18,997 nucleotides of DNA, taken from the NCBI GenBank assembly GCA_017472905.1, contig JAFUNW010000318.1, forward strand, positions 1 through 18,997, in the 5' to 3' direction. The first letter of the stretch is position 1. Each line of letters opens with the position of its first letter. The DNA comes from Bacteroidaceae bacterium (lineage in GTDB: Bacteria > Bacteroidota > Bacteroidia > Bacteroidales > Bacteroidaceae). The notes beneath the pieces are model-generated. The model searched no databases. It saw nothing but the letters and a program-made list of their open reading frames with translations, and was not told the DNA's origin. The translations under genes and the position numbers were made by a program. Shown piece by piece: positions 7,586 through 14,429 of this stretch.

Positions 7586-8269
7586 ATGGAAGTAAAAAAA
7601 TCACCTAGTGCCGATTTGGAAGGCAAAAAGAGTACGTGGTTACTCGTAGGCTATGTTTTAGTCTTGGCAACTATGTATGTCGCTTTTGAATGGACAAAGC
7701 GCGATAGAGTTGTGGTAGACGAAGCTCCTATTGCTGCTACCGTTACTTTTGAAGAGGAAATTATTCCTATTACCATGCAGGAAAAACCGGTAGCTCCTGC
7801 TCCGGCTGAAGCAAAACCGATTGCTGAGGTTATTGAAATCGTAGAAGATGACGCTCAGATTGAGGAAACCATTATTGCATCTACCGATGATACCGGTCCG
7901 CAGATTGATATCAAAAATGTAGAAAACGTTGTTGTGGAGGTTCCGCAAGAAGAAGAAATCTTTCAGGTTGTAGAGAAAATGCCTGAATTCCCCGGTGGAA
8001 TGCAAGAATTGATGAAATGGTTGGGTAAGAACATAAAATATCCTTCAATCTGCCAAGAAAATGGAGTCCAAGGTCGTGTTATCGTACAGTTTGTTGTAAA
8101 CAGAGACGGTTCGATTGTTGACCCGCAGGTGATGAAGAGTGTTGACCCTTATTTGGATAAAGAAGCTCTTCGTGTAGTAAAAGCTATGCCGAAATGGGCT
8201 CCGGGTGAGCAACGTGGAAAGGCTGTTCGTGTGAAGTTTACGTTGCCTGTTATGTTCCGCTTGAATTAA
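7586..8269 (+). CDS. tonB: TonB-family energy transducer
   Basis: Couples the inner-membrane proton motive force to outer-membrane TonB-dependent receptors. The 227-residue protein shows a short cytoplasmic N-terminus, one membrane span at about 17-36 (WLLVGYVLVLATMYVAF), a periplasmic linker rich in Pro, Ala and Glu (about 65-125), and a C-terminal TonB domain at about 130-227 with MPEFPGGMQELMKWLGKNIKYP-type sequence (quoted part: PEFPGGMQELMKWL), VQGRVIVQFVVNRDGSI and a final VKFTLPVMFRLN. This arrangement is the usual Bacteroidetes TonB. The gene stands alone between its own promoter and a terminator; the ExbB/ExbD partners are 2 kb downstream. Bacteroidetes carry several TonB paralogues, so which receptors it serves cannot be told. 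Confidence 0.92.
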   Translation: MEVKKSPSADLEGKKSTWLLVGYVLVLATMYVAFEWTKRDRVVVDEAPIAATVTFEEEIIPITMQEKPVAPAPAEAKPIAEVIEIVEDDAQIEETIIASTDDTGPQIDIKNVENVVVEVPQEEEIFQVVEKMPEFPGGMQELMKWLGKNIKYPSICQENGVQGRVIVQFVVNRDGSIVDPQVMKSVDPYLDKEALRVVKAMPKWAPGEQRGKAVRVKFTLPVMFRLN

Positions 8270-8295
8270 TAAAAAGAGATCGTAATTAATTATAG

Positions 8296-8335
8296 AAAAG
8301 GCTGCAGAGTATTTGAATCTTGTGCAGCCTTTTTT
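8296..8335 (+). terminator. Rho-independent terminator after the tonB-family gene
   Basis: Stem AAAAGGCTGCA (8296-8306) / TGCAGCCTTTT (8323-8333), loop of 16 bases, with the T-run extending to 8335. It ends 22 bases before the chosen start of the next gene. Confidence 0.85.
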
Positions 8336-8357
8336 AATGAATCTGAAAAATAAACTT

Positions 8358-9332
8358 ATGATATCTGTTTCACAACTTCAAAGTCAAGTGAATGATTATA
8401 TAGCAAAACTTGACTATTCACGTCCTCCGGTTGGTTTGTATGCACCGATAGAGTATGTTCTTTCATTGGGGGGGAAGCGTATTCGTCCATTATTGATGTT
8501 GATGGCTTATAATATGTATAAGGATGATGTGGAAACAATTTTGCCGTTGGCTATCGGAATCGAAACTTACCATAATTATACGCTTTTGCATGATGACTTG
8601 ATGGATAAAGCCGATATGCGTAGAGGAAAGGAGACGGTTCATAAACGGTGGGATGAGAATGCAGCCATACTTTCCGGTGATACAATGTTGGTGCTGGCCT
8701 ATAAAATGATGGCTCAGTGCAAGAACGAATATTTGAAAGAGGTCTTGGATTTGTTTACCGAGACAGCTCTGGAAATAGGTGAGGGTCAACAGTATGATAT
8801 GGAATTTGAAAGCCGAAAAAATGTGACAGAAAAGGAATATTTGGAAATGATTCGTCTGAAAACTTCCGTATTGTTGGCTGCAAGTCTGAAGATTGGAGCC
8901 ATCTTGGGCGGCGCGTCCAAAGAGGATGCCGATTGTTTATATGATTTCGGTATTCGCTTGGGATTGGCTTTTCAATTGCAAGATGATTATTTGGATGTAT
9001 ATGGAGATCCGAAAGTTTTCGGAAAGAAAATTGGAGGAGACATCTTGTGTAACAAGAAGACCTATATGCTGATTAATGCTTTGCAACTGGCAAATGAAGA
9101 GCAACGTGAGAAATTGCTTTATTGGATAAATGCGGAAGATTACAACGCAGAAGAGAAAGTGAAAACCGTTACAGAATTATATGACGCTATCGGTATCAAA
9201 CAGTTGTGCAATAGTAAGATTGAAGCTTATTTCCTTCAAGCTGAAAATTGCTTGAATCAAGTCTCTTTACCTTCCGAAAAGAAAGCGTTGCTGAACCAAT
9301 ACGCCCTTTCGTTGATGGGGCGTAACGTGTGA
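8358..9332 (+). CDS. Polyprenyl (isoprenyl) diphosphate synthase, trans type
   Basis: Condenses IPP units onto an allylic diphosphate. With start ATG 8358 the protein has 324 residues, normal for the family. Motifs: GGKRIRP near residue 37-43, first Asp-rich motif DDLMD (79-83) followed by RRGKETVHKRW, and second Asp-rich motif DDYLD (209-213) in FQLQDDYLDVYGD. Tyr74 lies five residues before the first motif; a bulky residue there usually limits chain length, so a short product (C15-C20) is more likely than a long quinone tail, but this is inference. An upstream in-frame ATG at 8337 and a TTG at 8313 exist; the latter is inside the preceding terminator and is rejected. The stop overlaps or abuts the TatD gene, so the two are probably co-translated. 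Confidence 0.9.
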   Translation: MISVSQLQSQVNDYIAKLDYSRPPVGLYAPIEYVLSLGGKRIRPLLMLMAYNMYKDDVETILPLAIGIETYHNYTLLHDDLMDKADMRRGKETVHKRWDENAAILSGDTMLVLAYKMMAQCKNEYLKEVLDLFTETALEIGEGQQYDMEFESRKNVTEKEYLEMIRLKTSVLLAASLKIGAILGGASKEDADCLYDFGIRLGLAFQLQDDYLDVYGDPKVFGKKIGGDILCNKKTYMLINALQLANEEQREKLLYWINAEDYNAEEKVKTVTELYDAIGIKQLCNSKIEAYFLQAENCLNQVSLPSEKKALLNQYALSLMGRNV

Positions 9333-9349
9333 AAAAGATAATCTCAAGC

Positions 9350-10141
9350 ATGGAACTGATAGATACGCATTCTCATTTATTTGTAGAGGAATTCTCGGAA
9401 GATTTACCGGAAGTTATAGCACGAGCGAAAGAGGTTGGTATAAGTCGCATTTATATGCCTAATATAGACTGTTCAACGGTCGATTCTCTGTTACGTGTGT
9501 CGAAACAGTATGCCGGATATTGCTATCCGCTTATAGGTCTTCATCCTACGTCTGTAAATGAGACTTATTTAGATGAATTGAACCGACTGAAAGCCTTGCT
9601 TGAGGAGGTTTCCTTTCCTGTTGTGGGGATAGGCGAAGTGGGATTGGATCTTTACTGGGATCGTACCTTTCGAAAAGAACAAGAAGCTGCTTTCCGAGAA
9701 CAGATAGCATGGGCATTGTCTTATGATTTACCTTTGGTGATTCATAGTCGCAATGCTTTTGATGAACTTTATTCCATTATGTGCGATTATCAAAATCTCC
9801 CTTTGAGAGGAATTTTTCATAGCTTTACGGGAAGTCAAGAAGAGGCTGAAAAATTACTGACTTTTGAATATTTTATGTTAGGTATAAACGGCGTGCTTAC
9901 ATTTAAAAAATCGACCTTACCGGAGACCTTACAGCGGATACCGATCGAGCGGATTGTCTTGGAGACCGACTCCCCTTATTTGGCCCCGGTGCCGTGTCGA
10001 GGAAAACGCAATGAAAGTTCCTATTTAAAACATACACTTGCTCGAATGGCAGAGGTTTATGGAACGACTCCGGAAAATGTAAGTCAAAAGACGACAGAAA
10101 ACGCTCTAAAGGTCTTCAAAAAGGGAAAAATTATGGCTTAA
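9350..10141 (+). CDS. tatD: TatD-family metal-dependent hydrolase (putative DNase)
   Basis: TIM-barrel amidohydrolase-type nuclease. Metal ligands are all visible: His7 and His9 in DTHSHL, Glu96 in GIGEVGLDLYWD, His132 in VIHSRNAFDEL, His157 in FHSFTGS and Asp207 in LETDSPYLAPVPCRGKRNE. From ATG 9350 it has 263 residues, the normal size, and begins MELIDTHSHL as family members do. An alternative GTG start at 9329 would add seven residues and overlap the upstream stop by four bases (GTGA); I cannot exclude it. Members are reported as 3'-5' exonucleases or D-aminoacyl-tRNA/DNA repair enzymes, so the physiological substrate is uncertain. Confidence 0.92.
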   Translation: MELIDTHSHLFVEEFSEDLPEVIARAKEVGISRIYMPNIDCSTVDSLLRVSKQYAGYCYPLIGLHPTSVNETYLDELNRLKALLEEVSFPVVGIGEVGLDLYWDRTFRKEQEAAFREQIAWALSYDLPLVIHSRNAFDELYSIMCDYQNLPLRGIFHSFTGSQEEAEKLLTFEYFMLGINGVLTFKKSTLPETLQRIPIERIVLETDSPYLAPVPCRGKRNESSYLKHTLARMAEVYGTTPENVSQKTTENALKVFKKGKIMA

Positions 10142-10298
10142 TAATTTAAAATATATTAATTTCGTCCGTTTCGAAGAATTAAAATAGGCAGAAAGGTAGG
10201 GCAAGCCGAATAAAAAGAATACATTTGTAGCAAATTTCAAATGTCCTCTCTTTCTTAAGAAGTACAAAGATGTTTGAATGATATTAAATAATATGTAG

Positions 10299-10386
10299 GG
10301 AGAGATGCTCGAGTGGTTGAAGAGGCACGCCTGGAAAGCGTGTATACGCCTAAAGCGTATCGGGGGTTCGAATCCCCCTCTCTCCG
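10299..10386 (+). tRNA. tRNA-Ser, anticodon GGA
   Basis: Acceptor stem GGAGAGA (10299-10305) pairs with TCTCTCC (10379-10385), discriminator G at 10386. The anticodon stem CACGC (10326-10330) / GCGTG (10338-10342) encloses loop CTGGAAA with anticodon GGA at 10333-10335, reading UCC and UCU. A long variable arm TACGC-CTAAA-GCGTA, typical of serine tRNAs, and a T-arm GGGGG-TTCGAAT-CCCCC follow. The CCA end is not encoded. No terminator-like hairpin separates it from the downstream exbB gene. Confidence 0.97.
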
Positions 10387-10462
10387 CGAATGAAAACATG
10401 AAGAATAGAAAATAATAACAATAAAATTAATAATTATTTAATCTTAAAAAATTAGACACACA

Positions 10463-11278
10463 ATGAAAAAGTTATTTGCAATTCTTGCAGTGATGGGAGT
10501 GATGACATTTGGTCTGACTCAATCAGTAATGGCTCAGGATGATGTAACAACTACAGATTCTACAGCCGTAGTTGAAGATTCTACAGCTGTAGCTGAAGAA
10601 GTCGTTGAAACAGAAGAAACTCCGATTGTAGAAGAGGAGACAGGAGGTATTCACAAAGAACTCAAAACTAAGTTTATTGAAGGTGATGCTAGCTTCATGT
10701 CATTGGTAGCAATCGCTTTGGTTATTGGTTTGGCTTTCTGTATCGAACGTATTATCTATTTGAGCTTGGCTGAGGTGAACACCAAGAAATTGATGGCTCA
10801 AGTTGAAGCAGCTTTGGCTAAAGGTGATGTTGAAGGCGCAAAAACTGTTTGCCGCAATACTCGTGGACCGGTTGCCTCTATCTGCTACCAAGGTTTGATG
10901 CGTATCGATGAAGGTGTTGACGTTGTAGAACGTGCCGTAGTTTCTTACGGAGGTGTACAAGCCGGTTACCTTGAAAAAGGATGTTCTTGGATTACTTTGT
11001 TTATCGCGATGGCTCCGTCACTCGGATTCTTGGGTACTGTAATCGGTATGGTTATGGCGTTCGATGATATCCAACGTGCAGGTGATATTTCTCCGACAGT
11101 TGTTGCCGGTGGTATGAAAGTGGCCTTGATTACTACTATCTTCGGTATCGTGGTTGCTTTGATTCTTCAGGTATTCTACAACTATATTCTTTCTAAGATT
11201 GAGGCTTTGACCGGTGATATGGAAGATTCTTCTATCACTTTGCTTGACCTTATCATGAAGTATAACTTGAAAAAGTAA
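10463..11278 (+). CDS. exbB: ExbB / MotA-TolQ-ExbB proton channel protein
   Basis: Pentameric inner-membrane subunit of the proton channel that powers TonB. The 271 residues start with a cleavable-looking signal peptide (1-24, cut near VMA-QDD), then about 38 periplasmic residues very rich in Glu, Thr, Val and Ser with a partial repeat DSTAVVEDSTAVAEE. Membrane spans follow at about 78-98, 174-197 and 220-243, and the hallmark APSLGFLGTVIGMVMAF lies at 184-200. A signal peptide followed by a long acidic domain is absent from Escherichia ExbB but seen in Bacteroidetes homologues. It is the first protein gene of a tight cluster (gaps of 23, 21 and 6 bases) with the 4-TM protein and two ExbD genes, and follows tRNA-Ser by 76 bases of A/T-rich sequence with no TAnnTTTG box. 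Confidence 0.93.
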   Translation: MKKLFAILAVMGVMTFGLTQSVMAQDDVTTTDSTAVVEDSTAVAEEVVETEETPIVEEETGGIHKELKTKFIEGDASFMSLVAIALVIGLAFCIERIIYLSLAEVNTKKLMAQVEAALAKGDVEGAKTVCRNTRGPVASICYQGLMRIDEGVDVVERAVVSYGGVQAGYLEKGCSWITLFIAMAPSLGFLGTVIGMVMAFDDIQRAGDISPTVVAGGMKVALITTIFGIVVALILQVFYNYILSKIEALTGDMEDSSITLLDLIMKYNLKK

Positions 11279-11301
11279 AAACTGATAAAAGACTTATCAA
11301 A

Positions 11302-11784
11302 ATGGTAAAATCACATCAAATATCAAATTGGGTATTTATCGCCTTATTCATTGCCTCAATAGTTGTATTCGGTATCTTCTATTTAGTAGGCTTTGATAAT
11401 CCAGTAGGCGATTATAATGCTCCTGAAAATACAGACTTATTGATTAAGTACATGTATTTCATGACAGCCCTGTGTATCGTAGCAGCCGTAGGTTTTGCTA
11501 TATACAACGGCATTTCTTCTGTGGGAGGTCCTAAAGGTGTAAACATTTCCGGTGTACCGGGCGGCGTTATATCTATAGTATCATGGAGTATCTTTGTGAT
11601 AGCTTTGGTTGTATCTTATAGCATAGCTTCTGATGCTCCTGTTAAAACCGGTGATGGCGTTTATGATGATGCATTTTGGTTGAAAATGACTGATATGTTT
11701 ATCTATGCAATCTATGCTTTAATGGTTGTTGCATCATTGGGCTTGATTGTAAATTTGACCGGTATATTTAAGAAATTGTCTTAA
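11302..11784 (+). CDS. Uncharacterised four-span membrane protein of the Exb operon
   Basis: I do not recognise a named family. The 160-residue protein has four predicted membrane spans at about 10-29, 50-70, 85-108 and 128-152. Between spans 2 and 3 is a glycine-rich loop (NGISSVGGPKGVNISGVPGG), and between 3 and 4 an acidic loop (SDAPVKTGDGVYDDAF). It begins with the short basic stretch MVKSHQ, so the N-terminus is probably cytoplasmic. Placed 23 bases after exbB and 21 bases before exbD, it must be co-transcribed with them and translated as part of the set. The position suggests an accessory or assembly subunit of the proton channel; this is inference from context only. Confidence 0.85.
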   Translation: MVKSHQISNWVFIALFIASIVVFGIFYLVGFDNPVGDYNAPENTDLLIKYMYFMTALCIVAAVGFAIYNGISSVGGPKGVNISGVPGGVISIVSWSIFVIALVVSYSIASDAPVKTGDGVYDDAFWLKMTDMFIYAIYALMVVASLGLIVNLTGIFKKLS

Positions 11785-11805
11785 CCTATTAAAATCAATA
11801 AGATA

Positions 11806-12414
11806 ATGGGAAAGAAAAAAAGAGAAGTACCTGAACTGAACTCCAGTTCAACAGCGGATATCTCTTTTATCTTGCTTATCTTCTTCCTTGTAACCACCTC
11901 TATGGATACGGATAAAGGTTTGGCACGTCGTTTGCCACCTCCACCCGAAGATCATCAAGAGATGGATGAAACAAAGGTTAAAGAACGTAACGTACTTCAG
12001 GTTCGTATCAATGCGATGGATGAAACAATGATACAGATTCCAGGCAAGAAAGAACCGACTTACATTACAGATTTGAGCGAGATTAGAACAATCGCTAAGG
12101 AGTTCATTGATAACCCGAATAATTCTGCAAACTTGCCTGATAAAGTGGCTCGTGAAATTAAGTTGTTCGGTACGGTATATATTACGGAAAAGCACGTAAT
12201 TTCTTTGCAGAGCGACCGAGGTACAAGTTATTCGAAATATTTCGAGGTACAAAATGAGTTGGTTGCTGCATATAATGAATTGCGTGATGAATTGGCTCGT
12301 GAGAAATTCCACAAACCTTTCGTTGAATGTAACGAAGATGAGAATTTGGCCATTCGTGAATATTATCCGTTGAAGATTTCAGAAGCAGAACCTAGAAACT
12401 ACGCAAAAAGATAA
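11806..12414 (+). CDS. exbD: ExbD/TolR-family protein (long form)
   Basis: Single-span partner of ExbB that sits in the ExbB pentamer pore. The 202-residue protein has a short basic cytoplasmic N-terminus (GKKKREVPELNSSS), then a span at about 17-34 beginning TADISFILLIFFLVTTSM. Asp18 corresponds to the essential channel aspartate (Asp25 of Escherichia ExbD). The periplasmic part begins with RRLPPPPEDHQ and is longer than usual for ExbD (about 140 residues), with a charged C-terminal tail (EPRNYAKR). It is six bases upstream of a second, shorter exbD. The two ExbD proteins differ strongly outside the membrane helix and could form a heterodimer in the pore. Confidence 0.93.
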   Translation: MGKKKREVPELNSSSTADISFILLIFFLVTTSMDTDKGLARRLPPPPEDHQEMDETKVKERNVLQVRINAMDETMIQIPGKKEPTYITDLSEIRTIAKEFIDNPNNSANLPDKVAREIKLFGTVYITEKHVISLQSDRGTSYSKYFEVQNELVAAYNELRDELAREKFHKPFVECNEDENLAIREYYPLKISEAEPRNYAKR

Positions 12415-12420
12415 AGAGTT

Positions 12421-12885
12421 ATGAGTAAATTTGGAAAAGGCGAAAAAAGAGGAATGCCGGCGTTGAATACGTCTTCATTGCCTGACTTGATTTTTACCAT
12501 CCTGTTCTTCTTCATGATTACTACATCTATGCGTGAAGTTACCTTGATGGTAGAGTTTGAGGTTCCTAAAGGAACTGAATTGGAAAAAATGACAAAGAAG
12601 TCTTTGATTTCATATATCTATGTAGGTCCTCCTACTAAACAATTGAGACCAAAGATGGGTTCTAATAGTCAGATTCAGCTGAATGATAAATTTGCTACGC
12701 TTGCAGAAGTTCAAGATTATGTATATCAAGAACGTGAGAATATGAAAGAGGCTGATAAACCTTTTATGAAAGTCTCTTTGAAAGTCGATAAAGATACTCG
12801 CATGGGTATTGTTACTGACATCAAGCAAGAGTTGCGTAAATCATGGGCATTGAATATCAACTACTCTGCAACATCTCGTAATTAA
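12421..12885 (+). CDS. exbD: ExbD/TolR-family protein (short form)
   Basis: Second ExbD of the operon, 154 residues. The cytoplasmic tail MSKFGKGEKRGMPALNTSS is followed by a membrane span at about 21-38 (PDLIFTILFFFMITTSM) with the channel aspartate at Asp22. The periplasmic domain follows: VEFEVPKGTELEKM, a beta-alpha fold with YIYVGPP, and a final helix VTDIKQELRKSW typical of the ExbD/TolR C-terminal domain, which binds peptidoglycan or TonB. It ends the operon, 22 bases before a strong terminator. Lengths and motifs are normal for the family. Confidence 0.94.
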   Translation: MSKFGKGEKRGMPALNTSSLPDLIFTILFFFMITTSMREVTLMVEFEVPKGTELEKMTKKSLISYIYVGPPTKQLRPKMGSNSQIQLNDKFATLAEVQDYVYQERENMKEADKPFMKVSLKVDKDTRMGIVTDIKQELRKSWALNINYSATSRN

Positions 12886-12907
12886 AACGATTTGTTGTAT
12901 GAAAAAA

Positions 12908-12935
12908 TAAAGGGAGCAAAATTTTGCTCCCTTTA
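12908..12935. terminator. Perfect palindromic bidirectional terminator (exbD / folA)
   Basis: A 28-nt perfect palindrome, TAAAGGGAGCAAAA plus its reverse complement. It is followed on the plus strand by CTTTTTT and on the minus strand by TTTTTTC, so it can end both the rightward exb operon and the leftward thyA-folA operon. Confidence 0.9.
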
Positions 12936-12959
12936 CTTTTTTATGATATTAATGTGTTT

Positions 12960-13454
12960 TTAGATACACATCCTTTCGTAATCAATAAAACAATATGGGT
13001 ATTGGTGCTTCTCATCTGCAGGATATGATTCCTTTTTTGTTATTTTCCAGATGGTAGCATCTATGGTAGGGAAGAATGTATCTGCTTTTTCCGGAACATT
13101 GTCCACTTGTGTAATGAGGAGTCGGTCTGCAAAAGGTATGGCTTGTTCGTATATGCTGGCTCCTCCGATGATGTAGATTTCTTCGTGGTGATCACAATGT
13201 GCAAGGGCCTCTTGCAATGACGTGAAGCACTCTGCATTTTCCAAACGGAGTTCTTTTTGTCGGCTGATTACAATGTTGCGGCGATTGGGTAAGGCTCCTT
13301 TGGGAAGGGATTCGAATGTTTTTCGTCCCATAACGATGGTATGTCCGGTTGTCAGTTGCTTGAACCGTTTCATATCGTTCGGAAGCCAATAGAGCAATTT
13401 GTTTTCAAAGCCGATGGCATTGTTTGCTGCAATATTTACGATGATGGAAATCAT
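12960..13454 (-). CDS. folA: Dihydrofolate reductase
   Basis: Reduces dihydrofolate to tetrahydrofolate with NADPH; target of trimethoprim. Start ATG 13454 gives 164 residues beginning MISIIVNIAANNAIG, the normal DHFR N-terminus. A longer frame to 13493 would overlap thyA and adds an unrelated basic sequence. Visible: LPNDMKRF with catalytic Asp27, cofactor motif GRKTFESLP (about 43-51) and IGGASIYEQAIPFAD. At the place of the well-conserved Trp22 of Escherichia DHFR this enzyme has Tyr22 (LLYWLPND, with Trp at 23). The gene is 16 bases downstream of thyA, in the classical thyA-folA pair, and ends 25 bases before the shared terminator. Confidence 0.95.
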   Translation of the reverse strand: MISIIVNIAANNAIGFENKLLYWLPNDMKRFKQLTTGHTIVMGRKTFESLPKGALPNRRNIVISRQKELRLENAECFTSLQEALAHCDHHEEIYIIGGASIYEQAIPFADRLLITQVDNVPEKADTFFPTIDATIWKITKKESYPADEKHQYPYCFIDYERMCI

Positions 13455-13470
13455 GCTGTTTTTGTTGGTT

Positions 13471-14265
13471 TTATACCGAGACTTTTCCGGCAATGTGTGG
13501 ATGTGGATCGTAGTTCTCTAATTGGAAATCTTCGTATTTGAATGCCAGAATGTCTTTGACTTCCGGGTTGATGCGCATAGTCGGTAAAGTACGTGGTGTA
13601 CGTGTTAATTGAAGACGTACCTGTTCCAAATGGTTGGAGTAGATATGGGTGTCACCGAGTGTATGGACAAAATCTCCGGCTTTCAGTCCGGTAATTTGTG
13701 CCATCATCATCAAGAGTAGTGCATACGAAGCTATGTTGAATGGAACTCCAAGGAAAGAATCTGCACTTCGTTGATAAAGCTGTAAACTTAATCGTCCGTC
13801 AGCTACATAGAATTGGAAAAACGCATGACAGGGAGGCAGGTTCATGTTTTCTATGTCTGCTACGTTCCAAGCACTGACGATTATTCTTCGGGAGTCAGGA
13901 TTGTTTTTGATGGTTTCTACCACCTCTTTGATTTGGTCTATATGTCCTCCTTTGTAGTCGGGCCACGATCTCCATTGGTATCCGTAGATGTGTCCTAAGT
14001 CTCCATTTTCGTCAGCCCATTCATTCCAAATTCTTACTCCGTTCTCTTGCAGATATTTAACGTTTGTATCTCCTTGCAAAAACCAAAGCAATTCATGTAT
14101 GATAGACTTCAAGTGTAGTTTTTTTGTTGTTAACAAGGGAAATCCCTCTTCCAAATTAAAACGCATTTGGTGTCCGAATACACTGATTGTTCCGGTTCCG
14201 GTACGGTCTTTTTTCTCTGTTCCTTCAGTTAGGATTCGGTTCAGCAAATCGAGATATTGTTTCAT
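13471..14265 (-). CDS. thyA: Thymidylate synthase
   Basis: Makes dTMP from dUMP using methylene-tetrahydrofolate, which is oxidised to dihydrofolate and recycled by the adjacent folA product. From ATG 14265 the protein has 264 residues, exactly the Escherichia length, and begins MKQYLDLLNRIL. The key residues keep Escherichia numbering: Arg21 (DRTGTGT), Arg126-Arg127 (DSRRIIVSAWN), catalytic Cys146 (LPPCHAFFQFYV), and the FNIASYALL and HIYSNH segments. The frame extends upstream to 14304, but those 13 codons lie across the promoter box and are not family-like. A -7 box lies 29 bases upstream. Confidence 0.97.
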   Translation of the reverse strand: MKQYLDLLNRILTEGTEKKDRTGTGTISVFGHQMRFNLEEGFPLLTTKKLHLKSIIHELLWFLQGDTNVKYLQENGVRIWNEWADENGDLGHIYGYQWRSWPDYKGGHIDQIKEVVETIKNNPDSRRIIVSAWNVADIENMNLPPCHAFFQFYVADGRLSLQLYQRSADSFLGVPFNIASYALLLMMMAQITGLKAGDFVHTLGDTHIYSNHLEQVRLQLTRTPRTLPTMRINPEVKDILAFKYEDFQLENYDPHPHIAGKVSV

Positions 14266-14293
14266 CTTTAATTGTAAAATAGGTTTCTTGGCG

Positions 14294-14301
14294 CAAAGGT
14301 A
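14294..14301 (-). promoter_or_regulatory. Putative -7 promoter box for thyA-folA
   Basis: The minus strand reads TACCTTTG, matching TAnnTTTG, 28 bases before the thyA ATG. The -33 box is unclear. The 22-bp repeats start about 50 bases farther upstream. Confidence 0.55.
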
Positions 14302-14350
14302 CATTTTTATTTTTGAATAAGTATCTCTTTGAGGAAATGAAAATAAAAAG

Positions 14351-14429
14351 TATCCTAAGATACTTTGCCAAATATCCTAAGATACTTTGCCATATATCTT
14401 AAGATACTTTGCGATTTATCTTAAGATAC
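14351..14429. repeat. 22-bp tandem palindromic repeat, 3.6 copies
   Basis: Units at 14351-14372, 14373-14394, 14395-14416 and a partial one at 14417-14429. Each consists of the palindrome TATCYTAAGATA, then CTTTGC and a variable A/T tail. The last two palindromes (TATCTTAAGATA) are perfect 12-mers; the first two have C for T at one position. The fourth copy contains the stop codon and last codons of the upstream rRNA methyltransferase gene. The spacing is about two helical turns. It lies between that gene and the thyA promoter, so it could be an operator array, a 3' processing site or a simple expansion; the function is unknown. Confidence 0.9.

Noticed and set aside
8313..8357. Earlier starts of the prenyl synthase (TTG 8313, ATG 8337)
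   Set aside because: The TTG lies within the terminator loop. The 8337 ATG follows the T-run by one base and gives extra residues without family similarity; it remains possible but is less likely.
10221..10244. Hairpin ACATTTG/CAAATGT between tatD and the tRNA as a terminator, or its TACATTTG as a tRNA promoter
   Set aside because: The stem is only 7 bp and A/T-rich with no T-run, and the box lies about 70 bases before the tRNA with no -33 partner; either reading is too weak to list.
10106..10399. A 97-codon open frame on the minus strand across the tRNA-Ser gene (contains GGFEPPIRFRR)
   Set aside because: This is the well-known spurious antisense translation of a serine tRNA and an A/T-rich spacer. 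The tRNA folds perfectly and explains the sequence.
14351..14429. CRISPR array
   Set aside because: The units are contiguous 22-mers without unique spacers of CRISPR size, and there are no cas genes nearby.
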